Source of the DNA: Saprospiraceae bacterium
GTDB lineage: Bacteria; Bacteroidota; Bacteroidia; Chitinophagales; Saprospiraceae
Length of the DNA: 40,542 nt
Direction of reading: 5' to 3'
NCBI GenBank assembly: GCA_027488855.1
Contig: JAIYAV010000135.1
Span: 1-40,542, forward strand
In this document: positions 1 to 8,839 of the stretch, piece after piece
Numbering within the stretch: position 1 is the first letter of the stretch
Layout: each line of letters starts with the position of its first letter
Program-made: the position numbers and the translations under genes
Notes under the pieces: generated by a model
What the model saw: only the letters and a program-made list of their open reading frames with translations
Told to the model about the DNA's origin: nothing
Databases searched by the model: none

Positions 1-31
1 CCAGCTAAAGCTGGAGGCAATTCATGTGCTT
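1..31. repeat. Truncated hairpin element at the window edge
   Basis: Positions 1-14 form a perfect 6-bp stem with a 2-nt loop (CCAGCT-AA-AGCTGG). It is followed directly by GGAGGCAA (13-20), the same word found in the loops of the hairpins at 16344 and 20682. The element is cut by the window start, so its full arms cannot be seen. It lies downstream of the minus-strand gene ending at 82 and could act as its terminator, but no clear U-tract is visible. Confidence 0.4.
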
Positions 32-81
32 CAAGCCTAATAATTGAGAACGGTTATTTCAAAAAACTTCATAAACCCCAA

Positions 82-477
82 TCACCGAATCATCACTCCT
101 TTTTTCTCCAGAAAAGGTACGGTGGTAAAATGGTCTTTAGATATACTCCCATGGACAAAAACATACTTTTTGTCGTACATCAGGTCATTGATGACAAAGC
201 TGACCCAATATTCGTTGGCCAGTGAGAACAATTTATCCTGAATGGGCTCGATGAGGGTATACGATTGGGGGGGGATTTCGTCAAAAAAGTGGCGCAGTGT
301 GGTAGTTTTTACCTTTTCTCCTTCGATTTCACCATAACCAGTCGAATTGATCAAAACAGTGGATAAAGGAGAGGGTTTAAAATTCAATAAATATACGTCC
401 CATAGGTCATCTTCCGCTCCCGGAATGATGGCAATGGCCAGGTCTTCTACTTTAGGAATTAAAATGTCTTTTTTCAT
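82..477 (-). CDS. Small conserved-looking protein of unknown function
   Basis: This 131-residue protein has no signal peptide and no membrane segment, so it is probably cytoplasmic. It is acidic in the N-terminal half, with several aromatic residues (DDLWDVYLLNF, EYWVSF), and I recognise no catalytic motif. It starts with ATG (MKKDILIPK). It follows lipB on the same strand with a gap of about 35 bp, which suggests it is the last gene of the run that descends from 5205. I do not recognise the family. Its length and position resemble small Bacteroidota-specific hypothetical proteins carried beside housekeeping genes. Confidence 0.75.
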   Translation of the reverse strand: MKKDILIPKVEDLAIAIIPGAEDDLWDVYLLNFKPSPLSTVLINSTGYGEIEGEKVKTTTLRHFFDEIPPQSYTLIEPIQDKLFSLANEYWVSFVINDLMYDKKYVFVHGSISKDHFTTVPFLEKKGVMIR

Positions 478-512
478 TCAATGGTATTTAGCAGTGGGGC
501 AAAAGGAACAAT

Positions 513-1250
513 TTATTTTTTGTCGCCCCATGCGGGAATAGCAAATGTAAAACCAAACAATTGGGCAAAATGATTTTTAAGGCGCACTTTTACTTCCTCA
601 ATGTCTATTTCCCGACCTAATTCTTTGGACAAGGAAGTCACCGTTTTATCCTCATCCGTGATGCCACAGGCGATGATGTTGTTGAAGTGCCTTAGGTTGG
701 TGTTGATGTTGAATGCAAAGCCATGCATGGTCACCCAACGACTCAGGTGGACGCCAATGGCGCATATTTTGCGCAGGGGCTTATCTTCAGAGGCTTCTAA
801 CCAAACCCCGGTGTATTTTTCTACCCGGGTTCCCTGAATGCCATACTCTGCCAGCGTAAGGATAACCACCTCTTCCAAAAAACGCACATAACGGTGTACA
901 TCGGTAAAAAAACGATCCAGGTCAAAAAGAGGATAGCCTACAATTTGCCCAGGGCCATGATAGGTGATGTCGCCACCGCGGTTGATTTTAAAAAACTCGA
1001 AGCCGGCCTGTGCCAGGGCTTCATTGTCCAATAATAAATTGTCGATGGAACCACTTTTACCCAAAGTATACACCGGAGGGTGTTCACAAAAGAGTAGGTA
1101 ATGCAGCCCGGAACTGGATGCTGGAAGTGATTGATTGGCTTTGCGTAGGGCCAATTTTTGATCCACAATTTCTTGGTGCAATGTTGTTTGAAAGTCCCAA
1201 GCTTTCTGATAACTCATGCACCCCAAGTCTTTAAAAATCACTTGCTCCAT
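513..1250 (-). CDS. lipB: Octanoyltransferase LipB (lipoate biosynthesis)
   Basis: LipB moves the octanoyl group from octanoyl-ACP to lipoyl domains of the 2-oxoacid dehydrogenases and glycine cleavage H protein, the first step of de novo lipoylation in the cytoplasm. The 245 residues match the family length. The signature RGGDITYHGPGQ lies at residues 91-102. A lysine at 161 (LRKICAIGVH) and a cysteine at 195 (IIACGI) occupy the places of the catalytic Lys/Cys pair known in LipB, and the TMHGFAFNIN segment is at about 174-183. The ATG start is well supported because homology begins within the first ten residues. The gene lies 77 bp downstream of pgpH on the same strand. No lipA is present in the window. 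Confidence 0.95.
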   Translation of the reverse strand: MEQVIFKDLGCMSYQKAWDFQTTLHQEIVDQKLALRKANQSLPASSSGLHYLLFCEHPPVYTLGKSGSIDNLLLDNEALAQAGFEFFKINRGGDITYHGPGQIVGYPLFDLDRFFTDVHRYVRFLEEVVILTLAEYGIQGTRVEKYTGVWLEASEDKPLRKICAIGVHLSRWVTMHGFAFNINTNLRHFNNIIACGITDEDKTVTSLSKELGREIDIEEVKVRLKNHFAQLFGFTFAIPAWGDKK

Positions 1251-1327
1251 ACCCTTTCAGAAATGTCGCGCAAAGGTAATATTCTGTGGGGAATAAATCC
1301 AGCTTTTTTTACACTGCGAGGAGTGTC

Positions 1328-3400
1328 TTATTTTTCGGCAGGATATTCAATTCTGGCGTGGTAAACCGAGCGCAAAATTTGCAAAAAAACCGCCTTGCAC
1401 TTTTCTAGATCGCTAAAAGTCAAGGCAGAATCTTCCAGTTGTTTTTTATCGAGTTTGCCCGCAATGATGCGCTCTACCAGGGCTTGAATGTCACCGGGCG
1501 AGGGGTTTTTTAAACTGGCTTTAGCCGCAGCTTCAATCGAATCTGCCAGCATCAGGATGCTTTCTTCCTTGCTACGCGGCCTGGGCCCGGGGTAACAAAA
1601 ATCGGCGTCATTGATCACCTCGCCAGGAAAAGCTTCCTGTTCTTTGCGGTAAAAATACTCCACCATGGTGGTTCCATGGTGAGTCAGAATGAATTCAATC
1701 AGCAACTTGGGCAAGCGGTATTGTTTGGCGAGTTCTATACCATGGGTTACGTGGCCGATGATTACCTTGGCGCTCTCGCGGTAGGGCAACTGATCGTGCG
1801 GATTGACGCCGCCTTGATTTTCAATAAAGTATTCGGGTTGGATGATTTTTCCAATGTCGTGGTAGAGGGCCGCTACCCGCACCAACAAATGATTGGCCCC
1901 AACCCGTCGGGCCGCAGCTTCGGCTAAATTGGCTACTTGTAAGGAATGTTGCAATGTGCCCGGTGCCTTGATGGCCAACTCCTGCAAAAGCGGGCGATTG
2001 AGGTCGGACAACTCCGCTAGCCCCATCGATGAGGTATAGCCAAACATCCGCTCCAGCAATGGGATCAAGGGATTGGCCAATAAGGTCAAAAAGGTGCTTA
2101 AAAAAATCCAGTTGAACATCGAAAGATCGATCCCCCTGAAGCTGCCCTGTTGGACCAAGCTCAGGCCCAAATAACCCAGGCAAAAAGCCAAAAAGATGTA
2201 AAGAATAGTGAAAAAATATTGATTCCAATCCCGGGTATCCACATTGGTCAACAAAATAACTACTCCAATCAAGGTTTGTAAAAAGGCAAACTCAAAACCC
2301 GAGGAAGACAAAAAAGTGGCCAACAATACAATCATCGAATGGGTGAACAGGGCCAGCCATTTGTCGTAAAAGGTTTTGACCAAAATGGGGACAATGCCAA
2401 AGGGAATGAGGTAAACACTCAATGCATCAATGCTGGTGATGATGTACACCAGGTACGCAAACACCGGAAACCAGGCCAATAAAAAGGTCAGCTCGTACCA
2501 GTTGTCAAACAAGGGCCGGCAATACAAATACAAAAATGCCGCATACAACCCAATGACCAGTGCGGTCAATAAAAAATACCCGAAATAGATCCCCCAACTG
2601 CGCTGGGCAATTTCAATTTCGAAGTGTTCTCTTAAACTCTCCAATTTCAGTTGAACGGGTTCACTGATCTGCCCAAAGCGGGGCACAATCAATTCTCCTT
2701 TGCGCACCATACCGCTGTGTTTGGCTATGCCACTCAACATCTCTTTGCGCGCCAGTTCGGAATTGAGTTTGTCGTAAGTTACATTTGGTTCCAAACATTC
2801 TACCAAAAGGGCGTACAAAAAATCGGCATTGGCTAGGCCACAGTTTTGTAAAGTGTCGGAAATGGCCTGGTTTATTTTATCCAGGGTGAACAAGTTACTC
2901 AGGGTTCTCTCCTCAAAAGTGCCACGAAGCAGCAAATGGATCACAAAATTTTTTTCCTCCCGCTGATGAATGGGATCCAGGTCAACTACTCCTCGTTGGT
3001 GCTTGTTCTGCAGGAATTTTTCGCCAAACTTGCGGTAAAGCTCAGGGTTGCGCCGCACATCAACGAACTGGCTTTTTTCAAGATTCTTGAGTTGCAGATC
3101 AAAACGTTTATCAAATTTGCGCAGACTACGAACACCTACACTGTCGTCCATGCGGTAAAAGGGCGAAAAATCGGACAGCAAGGAATCGGTTTCTACCCTG
3201 AGGATGCGATCGGGTTTTTTGATGGCAAAATCGAAGGGGGCAACTAGGTCTTCATAATTCCAAATCTGGCCCAGCTCGTAGCTGTATTTGAAACGGGTAT
3301 GAGTCGGAAACAAAATGCTAATGAAGACAATAATGCCTCCAATGAACAGGTGCTGCAAAGTGCCCCGCAAGTAACCACGTATGTTTTGCCATGCAATCAT
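1328..3400 (-). CDS. pgpH: 7TM-HD domain phosphodiesterase (PgpH-like, probable c-di-AMP hydrolase)
   Basis: This is a 690-residue membrane enzyme of the 7TMR-HD family, whose studied members (Listeria PgpH) hydrolyse cyclic di-AMP. It has one N-terminal membrane segment, a long extracytoplasmic region (to about residue 265), then a block of about seven hydrophobic segments to about 450. A C-terminal HD domain follows, with HSLQVA (from about 485), the HD pair at 514-515 (LYHDIGK) and later GHVTHG and LTHHGT motifs. An upstream TTG at 3439 would add 13 unconvincing residues. I chose the ATG at 3400 because the membrane segment follows it directly and the upstream DNA is a hairpin repeat. It sits between cobO and lipB on the same strand. 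Confidence 0.92.
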   Translation of the reverse strand: MIAWQNIRGYLRGTLQHLFIGGIIVFISILFPTHTRFKYSYELGQIWNYEDLVAPFDFAIKKPDRILRVETDSLLSDFSPFYRMDDSVGVRSLRKFDKRFDLQLKNLEKSQFVDVRRNPELYRKFGEKFLQNKHQRGVVDLDPIHQREEKNFVIHLLLRGTFEERTLSNLFTLDKINQAISDTLQNCGLANADFLYALLVECLEPNVTYDKLNSELARKEMLSGIAKHSGMVRKGELIVPRFGQISEPVQLKLESLREHFEIEIAQRSWGIYFGYFLLTALVIGLYAAFLYLYCRPLFDNWYELTFLLAWFPVFAYLVYIITSIDALSVYLIPFGIVPILVKTFYDKWLALFTHSMIVLLATFLSSSGFEFAFLQTLIGVVILLTNVDTRDWNQYFFTILYIFLAFCLGYLGLSLVQQGSFRGIDLSMFNWIFLSTFLTLLANPLIPLLERMFGYTSSMGLAELSDLNRPLLQELAIKAPGTLQHSLQVANLAEAAARRVGANHLLVRVAALYHDIGKIIQPEYFIENQGGVNPHDQLPYRESAKVIIGHVTHGIELAKQYRLPKLLIEFILTHHGTTMVEYFYRKEQEAFPGEVINDADFCYPGPRPRSKEESILMLADSIEAAAKASLKNPSPGDIQALVERIIAGKLDKKQLEDSALTFSDLEKCKAVFLQILRSVYHARIEYPAEK

Positions 3401-3419
3401 GGGGTAAAAGTAAAAAAAA

Positions 3420-3456
3420 GTTGAAGAGTTGAAGGGCAACGCTTCAACTTTTCAAC
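3420..3456. repeat. Hairpin element F between cobO and pgpH
   Basis: Arms at 3420-3434 and 3442-3456 pair over 15 bp with one mismatch. They enclose a 7-nt loop GGCAACG that continues into GCTTC. Each arm is an iteration of a TTGAAG/CTTCAAC word, and a further CTTCAAC copy reaches to 3464, next to the cobO stop codon (TAG, 3465-3467). The loop matches those of the elements at 16344 and 20682 although the stems are unrelated. It may attenuate or stabilise the cobO-pgpH transcript. Confidence 0.7.
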
Positions 3457-3464
3457 GCTTCAAC

Positions 3465-4016
3465 CTACTTCCTAGGGTGCCAGGTCACTTCTGCCACGCC
3501 CAAATCTTGCGCCATTTTGCGCGACAGCACAAAAAGGTAATCGGACAAACGGTTGAGGTAACGCAGCAGGATTTCTTCCACCGGTTCATTGGCTGCTAAC
3601 GCCACCACCTGCCGCTCAGCCCGGCGGCAAACCGTACGGGCAATGTGGCAATAGGAAACGCTGGGATGTCCACCCGGTAAAATGAAATTTTTCAAGGGCG
3701 GCAAATGGGTATCCATCTGGTCCATTTGTAGTTCCAGGGCTTGTACGTCGGACTCAAGCAAGTCGGGCGTATCCATGGATTTGTCGGGGTCGCTGGCTAG
3801 GTTGGCACCGATGGTGAACAGGCGATCCTGGATTTCCTTCAAAAAATCACGGCTTGCTTCCTCGCTCAAACTATCGCGCACTAAACCCAGGTACGAGTTC
3901 AACTCATCGACCGTACCGTAAGCCTCAATCCGCATGTGGTATTTGGGCAAACGTTTGCCGCCAAAAAGTCCCGTTTCACCCTTGTCACCCGTTTTGGTGT
4001 ATATTTTAAAAGACAT
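3465..4016 (-). CDS. Cob(I)alamin adenosyltransferase, PduO type
   Basis: The enzyme transfers the 5'-deoxyadenosyl group of ATP to cob(I)alamin, making adenosylcobalamin. The 183 residues match the single-domain PduO/MMAB family. The N-terminal TKTGDKGETGLFGG (residues 7-20) is the ATP-binding signature, followed by YGTVDELNSYLG. The middle has FILPGG, the helix after it has CRRAERQ, and the C-terminal part has YLNRLSDYLFVLSR, all typical of this trimeric family. No other cobalamin gene is in the window, so salvage of imported corrinoid is the likely context (inference). It starts with ATG, and a candidate hairpin separates it from pgpH. Confidence 0.93.
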   Translation of the reverse strand: MSFKIYTKTGDKGETGLFGGKRLPKYHMRIEAYGTVDELNSYLGLVRDSLSEEASRDFLKEIQDRLFTIGANLASDPDKSMDTPDLLESDVQALELQMDQMDTHLPPLKNFILPGGHPSVSYCHIARTVCRRAERQVVALAANEPVEEILLRYLNRLSDYLFVLSRKMAQDLGVAEVTWHPRK

Positions 4017-4074
4017 GTTTTTTTTGCAAAAATAGAGCTAAACTTTTAACCAGTGCCTAGAATTTAGAAAAAAC

Positions 4075-5205
4075 CTACCGCGCATCCCCATGAAAAGTTC
4101 GCCAACTGTGCCAAAACTCCTGATAGGCATTGACTTTTTTCAAATTGCTCATGCCCGGATCCAGCGCTACCCCGTACCAATTGTAGCGGAAAATCATGCT
4201 ATACAGGGTATCGCCGCGCATGCTGATTTTTTCCATATTGGGGCGTTCAAAGGCAACAAAACTTTTGTTGTCCTCTGCCAGAACAATTGCAATGGGGGTG
4301 TTGCCCACCGTTCCGTTGATTATTCGTTTTTCCTTTAACTCGTTCCAGTCAAAAGCTTTGCTGTATGGCCCACTTTGGATGCCAACCACCCAGGATTTAT
4401 CCTTCCAGGACAAACTATCGGTGCGGGTAAGTTTGCCTTTTTTATTGCCATTTTCGTAGTTTTTTTGTTCGGCATATTCTTTGGTGTAGGCTGAATCAGG
4501 TTGCATGACCTTGCTGTTGGGGTGGAATTTTAGCCATCGTTTCAAGACCATTTGGGAACTGGGCACTTCCGGCAAAACCTTTCCTTTGAGTGGCCCGGCA
4601 ATGGCTTGCCCATTCTCTTGTCGCCACCAGGAATGGGTGCGGGAATCTTCAAACATGGCGTTGAAATGATCCATGCCTACCAGGCGGAACGTTTCATTTT
4701 TGTCCTCCACTTTTGGATCAAATACCCTGCCCGTGCGGCACACGTTGCAATACGTAACCATGACGATTTGGCCACCCACTACATCGCGTACCTGATGGTG
4801 ATAGGCGAGGTACTGAATGGGATAGGCACTGGCTTCCCCATTGACAGTAACCCCAAGGACTACCCGATTGAGCGAAACATTGTTGTACTGACTGCTGTTC
4901 ATCACCAATTTAGGTTGGATGAACATCTTTTCGGCGGTCATTTTAAAGTTGAACTGGTAGGCCACAAAAGCCCAAGGCAGCAGCGCGAGTAGGGGAATCC
5001 ACACCCGTTTGAAACGGGCTCGCCAAAAACTGTAAAGAACCAGTAATCCCAGGCCGATGCGGATGTACCAACGCCAAGAGTACAAAAAATAAGCCAGATC
5101 AATGCTGTTCATCTGTTGACTGCCGGGCAAAGGCATGATGAAATAGACATTGGCGATTTCGAAGACAATCATCAAAAAAACAGCAAGGTAAAATAGTACT
5201 TTCAT
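4075..5205 (-). CDS. DUF3179 domain membrane-anchored protein
   Basis: The 376-residue protein begins with three hydrophobic segments (about residues 3-24, 36-60 and 69-84), then has a soluble region facing away from the cytoplasm. The soluble part carries the DUF3179 pattern: VNGEASAYPIQYLAYHHQVRD followed by VTYCNVCRTGRVFDP with the CxxC pair at Cys153 and Cys156, and later a GTVGNTPI segment. DUF3179 has no established function; the conserved CxxC suggests a redox or metal role (inference). It is the first gene of the minus-strand run, 58 bp upstream of the adenosyltransferase. The ATG at 5205 gives a sensible signal-anchor. Confidence 0.85.
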   Translation of the reverse strand: MKVLFYLAVFLMIVFEIANVYFIMPLPGSQQMNSIDLAYFLYSWRWYIRIGLGLLVLYSFWRARFKRVWIPLLALLPWAFVAYQFNFKMTAEKMFIQPKLVMNSSQYNNVSLNRVVLGVTVNGEASAYPIQYLAYHHQVRDVVGGQIVMVTYCNVCRTGRVFDPKVEDKNETFRLVGMDHFNAMFEDSRTHSWWRQENGQAIAGPLKGKVLPEVPSSQMVLKRWLKFHPNSKVMQPDSAYTKEYAEQKNYENGNKKGKLTRTDSLSWKDKSWVVGIQSGPYSKAFDWNELKEKRIINGTVGNTPIAIVLAEDNKSFVAFERPNMEKISMRGDTLYSMIFRYNWYGVALDPGMSNLKKVNAYQEFWHSWRTFHGDAR

Positions 5206-5366
5206 GAGTCAGGATAGGGTTTGGAGATGCCAATAGAGCATCTCTTAAAGAATGATCTGCCAAAATAAACAAAATTAGGATTTGATTGTCGCAAATAGGA
5301 AAAGTACCTTCCAGCTCCCATTTTCCCCACCTCCATCTCGTTCCTATTCGCGTTCATCTACTTTTT

Positions 5367-5397
5367 TTTGTAGCTGATGGCATACAAAGCAACTTTG
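5367..5397 (+). promoter_or_regulatory. Candidate Bacteroidota promoter of the TonB receptor gene
   Basis: TTTG at 5367-5370 and CAACTTTG at 5390-5397 are separated by 19 bp. The known Bacteroidota primary-sigma consensus is TTTG, about 19-21 bp, then TAnnTTTG, so only the first base of the -7 element differs. Transcription would begin about 10-15 nt before the ATG at 5416. Confidence 0.45.
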
Positions 5398-5415
5398 GGC
5401 CATCAAACTTAAGCC

Positions 5416-7959
5416 ATGAAGAAAATTTACCCGATTCTTTCTTTAATCACCCTCTTTTTTCTCACACTCACACCAGCATTTGCACAATTTCCGATGGCAG
5501 GCGTTCCGACCACAGCCATCCAAGGCCCAAAAGGGAATGTGAAAATTACAGGTATCCTCATTGATTCCACTTCGCTCAAAGCAGTGGAATACGCCAGCAT
5601 TGCCCTCTACAAATTATCGAATGGGCAAGCGGTAGATGGAACCGTTTCGGATGAAAAAGGCAAATTCAGCTTCAGCAAAATTGAAGCAGGCGAGTACAAA
5701 GTCCTGATTTCGTTTCTGGGCTACCAAACCAAAACCATTGATAAACTGAATTGGACCAAAGGCCAGGAATTTGACCTGGGCACCATCAAACTCAACCCCG
5801 TGGTGAAAAACCTGGACGAGGTCACCATCACGGGCACGACCGACTTGATTGAGGAAAAGGTGGATCGCTTGGTGTACAACGCCGAAAAAGACATCACCGC
5901 CAAAGGTGGCGATGCCACCGACGTGCTCCGCAAAGTCCCCATGCTTACCGTGGACCTTGATGGCAACGTTAGCCTACGCGGCAGCCAAAACATCAAGGTG
6001 CTGATCAACAACAAACCCAGCACCATCATGGCCAGCAGCGTGGCGGATGCCATGAAACAAATACCAGCTGACCAAATCAAAACGGTTGAAGTCATCACCA
6101 GCCCATCGGCCAAGTACGACGCGGAAGGTTCAGCGGGCATCATCAACATCACCACCAAGAAGAACAGCCTGCAAGGGGTGAACCTCAACGTTGACGGTGG
6201 GGTAGGCAACCGGGGCTCCATCCTCTCCCTCAATGGCAATTACCGCAAAGGTAAGGCTGGGTTTACCTTGGGAGGTTTTGGCCGCGCCAATTACAACACC
6301 GTAACCAAAACCAAATTGGACCAAAGCAGTACCCGCCAAGGAGTCAGCACTTTGGTTCGACAAACCGGGGATGGTTACAGCGACGGCCTGTTTGGACAAT
6401 ACAACCTGGGCTTTGATTACGATTTGGCTAAAAACCAAAGCATAACCGCCGGTGCCAAATACGGGGTTCGCAACATGAACTTTCAACAGGATTTTTTGAC
6501 CCAATTGTTTAGCGACGGTCAGTTGATCAGTTCCTCGACCCGCGGAGTACAAAGTAAGAATCCATCCGGTACGCTGGATGTCAATTTGGATTACGTCCAT
6601 ACCTACAAGCCACAACAGGAATGGAGTATCTCAACTTTGTACAGCCGAAACGATTTGAACAATAATTTTGATGCCAATTTATTGGACGGCAATGGTAACC
6701 TCAGCAGCCGCCAACGCAACGTCAACGACAACCTCAATCAGGAATTCACCGTACAAACCGATTACCAAACGCCGATCAAACGCAATCAAATGCTCGAATT
6801 TGGGGGCAAAGGTATTTTCCGCCAGGTCGACAGCGATTACCGTTTTTTGATTTCTGGCCCTTCTGGTGAATTCGATACAGATTTTAATCAACCCGCTGGT
6901 ACCCTGACTTACCACCAAAATATCGCAGCAGGGTATACTTCTTACACCTATACCACCAAAAAACGCTACACCTTCAAAGGCGGCTTGCGGTACGAGCATA
7001 CCATGATTGATGCCAGCACCCGTGAAGGTGGAGTCATCGGGATTGGGGATTACGGGATTTTGGTACCCAGTTTCAACGCTTCCAAAACCTTCAAGGGGAC
7101 TACCGTGAAACTGGCTTACAATCGTCGGATTCAGCGCCCAGGCTTACAACAGTTGAATCCCAATTTCAACAGTGCCAACGCCCAAAACATCATCGTAGGC
7201 AACCCCGAATTGCTGCCTGAACTGACCAACAACTATGAACTAACCCTGAGCAAAACCATCAAAAAGACCTTTGTAACCAGCTCTTTTTTTGTTCGAACCA
7301 CCAACAATGCCATCCTCCAGGTGACCAAACCTTCGGATACCCTGGCAGGAGCCGTGATCACCACTTATGAAAACATTGGCAAACAACAAACCTATGGTTC
7401 CAATATCTTCTCCAATGTGGCGCTGACTTCCAAAATCAACATCGGGATATTCCTGAATGTACTCTATGCCAATTTGGATGGACAGATCACCAATGCTGAC
7501 GGGATTTTGGAAAACAGCACCAACGCTGGCTTCAACATCAGTGGTGGTATGTTTGGTCAGGCTCAGTTTAAAAAAGGCTGGGGTGTGCAGGCATTTGGTT
7601 TCTTGCAGGGTTCTCAAGTACAATTGCAAGGCCGCCAGGGTGGATTTGGTTTTTATACTGTGGGCGTAAAAAAAGAGTTCAAGGATAAAAAAGCCAGTAT
7701 TGGTCTGGCTGCCGAAAACTTCCTCGGCGATCGGTTCAACATCCATACGGAGTTGAATTCCCCACAATTCAACCAGGTAAATGATGTTTATCTGTACAAT
7801 CGTGGATTCCGTATGACGTTCACTTACAAAATTGGCAAAATGAGCGCCATGGAAATGCCTCGGAAAAAAGGCAAGTCCGTGAACAACGACGACATTAAAA
7901 CGGATGGCCAAAACAGCGGTGGCGGCGTACCAGGCGGAGGACAACAGAATCGACAATAA
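5416..7959 (+). CDS. TonB-dependent receptor, CarboxypepD-like N-terminus, outer-membrane beta-barrel family
   Basis: This is an outer-membrane protein of 847 residues. A signal peptide (residues 1-23, cleaved near PAFA-Q) is followed by a carboxypeptidase-regulatory-like domain (about 42-120, with VSDEKGKFSF and VLISFLGYQT), a plug domain (about 135-235, with DVLRKVPMLTVDLDGNVSLRG and a SPSAKYDAEGSAGIINI segment) and a long barrel region of alternating beta strands. The C-terminal tail after the last strand (MTFTYKIG) is unusual: about 38 hydrophilic residues ending in a Gly/Gln-rich stretch. No SusD partner follows, so it fits the OMP_b-brl_3 group rather than a glycan SusCD pair. The substrate is unknown. 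A LolA-like gene lies 42 bp downstream. Confidence 0.93.
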   Translation: MKKIYPILSLITLFFLTLTPAFAQFPMAGVPTTAIQGPKGNVKITGILIDSTSLKAVEYASIALYKLSNGQAVDGTVSDEKGKFSFSKIEAGEYKVLISFLGYQTKTIDKLNWTKGQEFDLGTIKLNPVVKNLDEVTITGTTDLIEEKVDRLVYNAEKDITAKGGDATDVLRKVPMLTVDLDGNVSLRGSQNIKVLINNKPSTIMASSVADAMKQIPADQIKTVEVITSPSAKYDAEGSAGIINITTKKNSLQGVNLNVDGGVGNRGSILSLNGNYRKGKAGFTLGGFGRANYNTVTKTKLDQSSTRQGVSTLVRQTGDGYSDGLFGQYNLGFDYDLAKNQSITAGAKYGVRNMNFQQDFLTQLFSDGQLISSSTRGVQSKNPSGTLDVNLDYVHTYKPQQEWSISTLYSRNDLNNNFDANLLDGNGNLSSRQRNVNDNLNQEFTVQTDYQTPIKRNQMLEFGGKGIFRQVDSDYRFLISGPSGEFDTDFNQPAGTLTYHQNIAAGYTSYTYTTKKRYTFKGGLRYEHTMIDASTREGGVIGIGDYGILVPSFNASKTFKGTTVKLAYNRRIQRPGLQQLNPNFNSANAQNIIVGNPELLPELTNNYELTLSKTIKKTFVTSSFFVRTTNNAILQVTKPSDTLAGAVITTYENIGKQQTYGSNIFSNVALTSKINIGIFLNVLYANLDGQITNADGILENSTNAGFNISGGMFGQAQFKKGWGVQAFGFLQGSQVQLQGRQGGFGFYTVGVKKEFKDKKASIGLAAENFLGDRFNIHTELNSPQFNQVNDVYLYNRGFRMTFTYKIGKMSAMEMPRKKGKSVNNDDIKTDGQNSGGGVPGGGQQNRQ

Positions 7960-8001
7960 CTCAACTTTACTTCTTTTTTAACTCAAAAATCAAGAGCAAT
8001 C

Positions 8002-8712
8002 ATGAAAATGAAACTATTTTGTTTGTTGGCTATTGCCACCCTTTCTTTTACTTATGTGCAAGCACAAACGGTAGATGAAATCGTCGCCAAACACGTGGAA
8101 GCAATGGGTGGAGCTGAAAAGTTAAAAACGGTAAACAGCATATCGACTGAACGAGTCATCGCCGTGCAGGGTATGGAAATCCCCAGTAAAAGTGTCATTA
8201 TTGTTGGAAAATCCATGCGCTCAGAATCGAGCGTAATGGGTACCTCAATGGTGCAAGTAGTACAGGGAGAAAAAGGCTGGAAAATCATGCCTACTGTAAT
8301 GGGCGGAACTGGCGAGCCCGAAGACATGCCTGCTGAAGAAATCAAACCGCTGCTGGGACAACTCGATCCATTTGGCGCCTTGTACAACTACCAGGAAAAA
8401 GGCAACAAAGTTGAGTTGGTAGGAAAGGAAAAAGTAGAGAAAAAGGACATGTTCCATTTTAAAATCACCGCCAATGGCGTAGTGATGGATGAATACCTGG
8501 ACGCCAGCACTTACCTGGTTTACAAAGTAACTACCAATGTTGGTGGCCAGGAAGGGGAATTGGTCTTTTCAGACTACGAGGCAATCGATGGCATCAAAAT
8601 GGCGAATACCATCGACATCACTAGTCCGATGGGTGCTTTTACCATGGTTACCAATAAAACGGTGATCAATGGCCCGGTGGATGAGAAGATTTTCGCGAAG
8701 CCTGCGAAGTAA
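8002..8712 (+). CDS. Periplasmic LolA/LolB-like outer-membrane lipoprotein-sorting domain protein
   Basis: The 236-residue protein has a signal peptide (about residues 1-21, ending YVQA-Q). It continues with TVDEIVAKHVEAMGGAEKLKTV, the usual opening of Bacteroidota proteins that adopt the LolA-like half-barrel. Internal beta strands and the late segment LVFSDYEAIDGIKMANTIDI also fit this group, which shields lipids or lipid-like groups in the periplasm. There is no N-terminal cysteine, so it is probably soluble. It follows the TonB receptor by 42 bp and is likely co-transcribed, suggesting a joint outer-membrane role (inference). Substrate and true function are not known. Confidence 0.85.
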   Translation: MKMKLFCLLAIATLSFTYVQAQTVDEIVAKHVEAMGGAEKLKTVNSISTERVIAVQGMEIPSKSVIIVGKSMRSESSVMGTSMVQVVQGEKGWKIMPTVMGGTGEPEDMPAEEIKPLLGQLDPFGALYNYQEKGNKVELVGKEKVEKKDMFHFKITANGVVMDEYLDASTYLVYKVTTNVGGQEGELVFSDYEAIDGIKMANTIDITSPMGAFTMVTNKTVINGPVDEKIFAKPAK

Positions 8713-8733
8713 ATTACCCTGAGGTGAATCTAT

Positions 8734-8818
8734 GGTGCCTAAAGTTTCTTAGGTGGTGAAGAAAAAAGCCTGCGGAGTAGGCAGCGTATTTTTCACCACC
8801 TAAGAAACCTAAGACACT
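8734..8818. repeat. Hairpin element A1 in a convergent gap
   Basis: The arms share a perfect 17-bp core, GTTTCTTAGGTGGTGAA and its complement. Weaker pairing extends outward through GGTGCC and the AAGACACT copy. The apical region contains a small GCCT...AGGC stem (8768-8782). It lies between the convergent LolA-like and rhamnosidase genes and could end transcription from both sides, but there is no long U-tract. It belongs to the same word family as the elements at 17503 and 20654. Confidence 0.75.
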
Positions 8819-8839
8819 CAAGAAATCACTAAAGCAGTT

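Noticed and set aside
1821-2228. Open frame of 135 codons on the minus strand in another frame
   Set aside because: It overlaps the membrane domain of pgpH on the same strand, and pgpH has the conserved residues.
3401-3439. N-terminal extension of pgpH from a TTG
   Set aside because: The added residues are encoded by the hairpin repeat and a run of T/A, and the ATG at 3400 directly precedes the first membrane segment.
7240-7956. Open frame of 238 codons on the minus strand
   Set aside because: It is antisense to the barrel region of the TonB-dependent receptor, whose reading frame has clear family motifs.
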